Assembly (NCBI GenBank): GCA_030267565.1
Contig: BRXU01000005.1
Coordinates: forward strand, 1,886,001-1,950,000
From: Pleodorina starrii
Lineage: Eukaryota > Chlorophyta > Chlorophyceae > Chlamydomonadales > Volvocaceae
Length of the DNA: 64,000 nucleotides
Direction: 5' to 3'
Shown: piece after piece, positions 60,395 through 64,000 of the stretch
How the letters are laid out: each line of letters begins with the position of its first letter
Position numbering within the stretch: the first letter of the stretch is position 1
Translations under genes and position numbers: made by a program
Notes under the pieces: generated by a model
The model's input: the letters and a program-made list of their open reading frames with translations, nothing else
Databases searched by the model: none
What the model was told of the DNA's origin: nothing

Positions 60395-63300
60395 TGGCAG
60401 CGCCGGCGGCGGCGGCGGTGGCCGCGGTGAATGGCGTGCGCGTTTCTGGGATGCCGATGCCAGCGACGGCGGCGGCGCCAGGCCCATGGTTCCGCGGTCG
60501 TCCACAAAGATCAAGCTGCCGTCGAGGCCGACCAGCACTTGTGTCGCAGAGCGCTGGGGCGCCTGCGCGGGGTAGCCCCGGGCCACCGCCAATGCCGCCG
60601 CCCGCTCCTCCGCCTCCTTCTCCTCCTCCTCCTCCGGCTGTTGATGCTGCTGCTGGTAATTGTAGTCAGCCTCAGAACGTTCGTGCGAAAAAGTAATAGA
60701 TAGAAATAGTAATTTAGACACCTTCTGAAAGAGATGAATTATTGATATCTGTGCAGAATTTTTGTAACAAGTGATATGTACGGAGGCGTAGATGCAACCC
60801 AAAAGCGACGACACAGCAAAAGCAAGCAAAGGCAGCCATGACGCGTTTCGACCCTGCCAAAGGTCTCATCAGATGGCTTTGAGTGCAATGCATGTGCGTG
60901 CGATGTGCTGATCTACGGCCCAGACGGGTTTTGAACGGTTTTGTTGCGGTTACTGACCTGTTTGAAAGGTTTGCTCGGAGGGTGTTGGTGACTTGATTGA
61001 TCGGTGGTTGTGAGCAGCGGAGTGGTAGCTTTGGAGTGGACGAGGGTCTGCGAGTGTTCAGTGATGTGATGGTTGGGTTAGTTCGATTATAGTGAACACG
61101 GCAAACGATGGTGGCATTTTGGTGGACGGAGCTTCGTACCTTGGTGGTCGGTCATGACGGTATCCAATGATGGGAATAAGAGGCAAATGATTGTAGATGA
61201 GGCTTGGTAAAAAGATGTGAGTGGTGATTTGATATTGGATGTGTCTAGGGGCCTGCTTTTATATTGGTCTTTGCGGTTCAGGGAGGGGGGCGGTTATAAG
61301 GCCCTTTGTAATCTTGGTGCGGTTATGCAGAGGGTTTATGTTAAAACTGTGGTATGGCGGTTACGGTTTATGACGTCAACAATTGTGTGTGGGCGAGCGA
61401 GGGGAACTGGTCGGTGTTGGTGTTGTTTGTTAACGAATGAGGCGGGAGTAGGAGGTGTGAATGGTAAATTTTGATAATAGTTTAAGGAGCGGAGGGTTTC
61501 TTGGTTGCAGATCGTTGCGGTGCGTGGAGGGAGATTTATTTAGGATAACCGTGTTGTTTGTTTTGTATTTGGTGGGAGGTGTTGGATAGGGTGAGAATTC
61601 TAGGGTTCTTGTTGGGTATGATGGGTGCAGTCGTGCCGAGAGGCGGGCGAGGAAAAACGGGGACAGTCGAGTCAATAGGAGCGATTATTATTGTTATGCG
61701 GAGAAAGGGAAGAGCTGCTGTCGAAAGGAGATTTCATTAAAGAAATACCTTTATTGTCTGCTGCTGCTGTTGCTGCTGGTGCTGCCTCGCAAGGGGCAGC
61801 CGCCCGGAACGCCGGCGACTCCAATCTTCCCAACCTGCTGCTGCTGCTGCTGCTTCCGCTTCTGCTTCCGCTGCTGCAGCCGCGACCTGAGCCCTGGAGT
61901 TATGTCGGCCGCCGCCGCCACCATCATAGCCGGCACTGTCATCGGCGTCCCCATCACCGTCGCCATACCCGTCGTGGGGGGCGTGGTATCGCCCACGCGC
62001 CTGGCCGCTCCAGCCCTTACGATCAAGAGGCCAGGTCGCCGTGTCGCCAGCGGCGGCGGCATCCCGGTGCAACGCGGCCCCTTGCTCCACTGGTTCCTCG
62101 CCCGCCGGATAGGCTCCGACCGCACGTGCTGCCCAAGCCGCCGCGGGGCCCCAGCGCGAGGCTCCGCCACCGTGGCCGCCGCCGCCGCGGCCACCATATC
62201 CGGCGCCGGTGCCGCCGCCACGGGCCAGCTGCTGCTCGACCGCGACGTCGGCACTGTAGCCTGGCGACCCGGGGCGACTCCCCTCCGATGGCTCGCTATC
62301 GGCCTGCTGCTGCTGGTGCTGCTGCTGCGAGCCACGCCGCTGCTGCGCCTGTGCCCACTGCTGCAGCAGCAGCTGCTGTTGTTGCTGCGGCGGCGGGAGC
62401 AGCTGCCGGCCCCCCTGCAGCTGCTGCGGCTGGCGCTGCAGCCGCAGCTGTTGCTGCAGCCGCAACTCCTGGTCGTGCCGCTGCTGCTGCTGCTGCTGTT
62501 CCAGCGGCTGTAACCCGCACTCCTGGGGCACCAGTTCGTGCTGCCGCGCGAGCCGTGGCTCTTGCTCTGCGTATTGCTGATGGTGCTGGTGCTGCTGGTG
62601 CTGCAGGCGGTGGTGCGCTGTCCCCGCCAGCGGCAGCGCTGAGCCGCCAACTTCCGAAACCTCCGCCGCCGCCGCGGCCTCTGCCCGGGCGGTGCCGCGG
62701 CCACCGCGCACAGAAGCCGTTTCCAGCTGGTGTGTCGCTGCTGCTGCTGCTGCTGGCGGCGCTCTACCAGCGGGAGGCGGCAACTTGACCTCCAAATGCA
62801 GTTGGAGCTGCTGCTGCTGCGGCAGCAACAGCTGCTGCTGCTGCGGCGGCGGCGGGGGCGGGGGCCGATGCTGGCGCTGCTTCTGTGGGCTGCTTCGCAG
62901 CAAAATTTTGCCGTCTGACGTGTGCTGTTCAGCTTCCGCAATCGGCGGCGCGAAATGGCGGGCGGCGCCGGCGCCCGCATCCGCGCCGAGGCCCGCGGGC
63001 GCGCCTGCTGCGGCGCCACCGGCCGCTTGTGCCGACTCCGCGCCCTGCCATTGTACCCCACCGCCACCGCCACCGCCACCGCCGTGCCTTCGCCGTACGG
63101 AGGTCCGCGCCGCCAGCAGCTCCCTCAGCGATTCGTCGTGCTCCTGCCGTGGGTCCCGCTGGCCGGGACACGCGCCGCGAGACCCACGGGTCTGCGGGTC
63201 CAACTCCCTGCCCGCCGCCGCGTCCTCAAAGCCGACGGCGGCCAGCGCCGCCGCCGCCGCAGCGGCGGCGGCGGCGTCCAAAATGCGACCCGGGAGGATG

Positions 63301-64000
63301 CGGCCATCGGCGGTCTGGAAGAGGGTTCGGACAGTGCCGCGCGGTGGCGGTGCCGGCAGCAGCGTCTCCAGCGAGTTGGCCGGCTGGATCAGGATCATGG
63401 GCGGCTGCCCGCCAAGCAGCCCAGCGGAGCGCACAAGGCCCACTACCGCCGGCAAGAGCGCCGTATCGACGTCGAGAATTCTGAGCACAAGCTGCTGCGT
63501 GTCCACGGCGGCGGCGGCTGGCGGCGCGGCCTCAGCGGCGGCGGCGGCGGCGGCAGCGCCCTGCTGCCGCCGCTCCAGCTCCTGCTCTCGCAGCAACTGC
63601 TGCTGTTGCTGCTCTTGTTGTTGTTGTTGTTGTTGCTGTTGCTGTTGCTGTTGCAGAAGTTCGAGTAGTGCTTCCGACGGCCCTGCTGCTACCGTACTTT
63701 CCAAGCACGAGCCCCTGCTGGCGGCGGCGGCGTTGGAGCCGTGGCGTTGGAGCGCGTCAGCAAATACGACAGCGGTTCGAGGGCTGTCTGCTGGCGGTGG
63801 CGGCGGCTGCGGTGGAGGTGGTCGAGGTGGCAGTGCGGCCGCGGCGGCGCCGGCAGCCGTTGCACCCGCCGTTTGCCGCCACCGCTGGTGGGCCGAGGCG
63901 GCGCCCGTGGCTGCCAAGTGGCCGTCCGAGGTCTTCAACCTCTTGGGGGCGGGTAGCAGCGCCGCAGCGGCGGCGTCGGCGTCGGCGCTGCGGCCCAGGC
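59588..64000 (-). CDS. Large Gln-rich low-complexity protein (5' partial)
   Basis: Two long minus-strand open stretches look like parts of one gene. The first runs from the window edge (64000) to about 61753, where ACAATAAAG|GTATTT is a phase-0 donor (unspliced, it would stop at 61737). The second runs from an acceptor near 60660-60720 to the stop at 59588. Several phase-0 acceptors exist there, so the exact join is open. The product would exceed 1000 residues. It is rich in Gln runs (including one of more than 10 at about 63605-63655), Ala, Pro and Gly, with a basic APKRLKT patch near the window edge, which is nuclear-signal-like. One ordered-looking segment reads LVLRILDVDTALLPAVVGLV and FQTADGRILPGRILDA. 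No known domain recognised. The composition recalls transcriptional co-regulators, but that is inference. The two stretches could instead be separate genes. Confidence 0.55.

Noticed and set aside
61691..62788. Plus-strand open frame of Ala/Arg/Leu-rich sequence
   Set aside because: Antisense shadow of the Gln-rich frame; CAG/CTG repeats stay open in several frames.

Overview
This window looks like nuclear DNA of a flagellated green alga (Chlorophyta, probably a chlorophycean/volvocine-type relative). The evidence is GC-rich coding sequence, many short phase-consistent spliceosomal introns, TGTAA-type poly(A) words downstream of several stop codons, Ala/Gln/Gly homopolymer tracts, and two ciliary genes (PF16/SPAG6 and a Tctex1-family dynein light chain). 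No prokaryotic, viral or organellar gene content was recognised, and I saw no tRNA, rRNA or CRISPR array.

Layout. 1-2232 (+): 3' part of SAS10/UTP3, a ribosome-biogenesis gene. 3721-5658 (+): an unrecognised helical, low-complexity protein. 7703-14538 (-): a RanBPM-like SPRY-LisH-CTLH-CRA protein. 15617-22636 (-): a 15-exon ankyrin-repeat protein with an STI1-like segment and a C-terminal membrane helix. 23567-27001 (-): a bZIP-like coiled-coil protein. 28675-31648 (-) and 31840-32920 (+): a divergent pair, a TruB-type pseudouridine synthase and a PDZ-domain protein, both with presequence-like N-termini. 34723-38793 (-) and 40915-41696 (+): a divergent pair of ciliary genes, PF16/SPAG6 and a Tctex2b-like dynein light chain. 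44932-46128 (+): a small SAP-like protein with a duplicated PGG-motif module. 47589-51582 (+): a guanylate kinase joined in one reading frame to a DHRS11-like short-chain dehydrogenase. 59588-64000 (-): 3' part of a Gln-rich protein. The stretches between these genes, notably 41.7-44.9 kb and 51.6-59.6 kb, hold no gene I can support.

Gene models were built by hand from GT/GC...AG junctions and codon-phase continuity. All models are phase-consistent except one unresolved junction in the RanBPM-like gene and uncertain 5' ends of the two partial genes. The genes do not form one pathway. The functional links I can see are the two ciliary genes transcribed away from a shared 2.1-kb region, and the TruB/PDZ pair sharing a 191-bp intergenic region.

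Most interesting points: the guanylate kinase-SDR fusion; a near-perfect hairpin at 47087-47245, just upstream of it; a dispersed 12-bp palindrome-like word GACCCNNGGGTC found 8 times, mostly inside exons; several GC-AG introns; and a bZIP-like coiled coil with no recognisable basic region.
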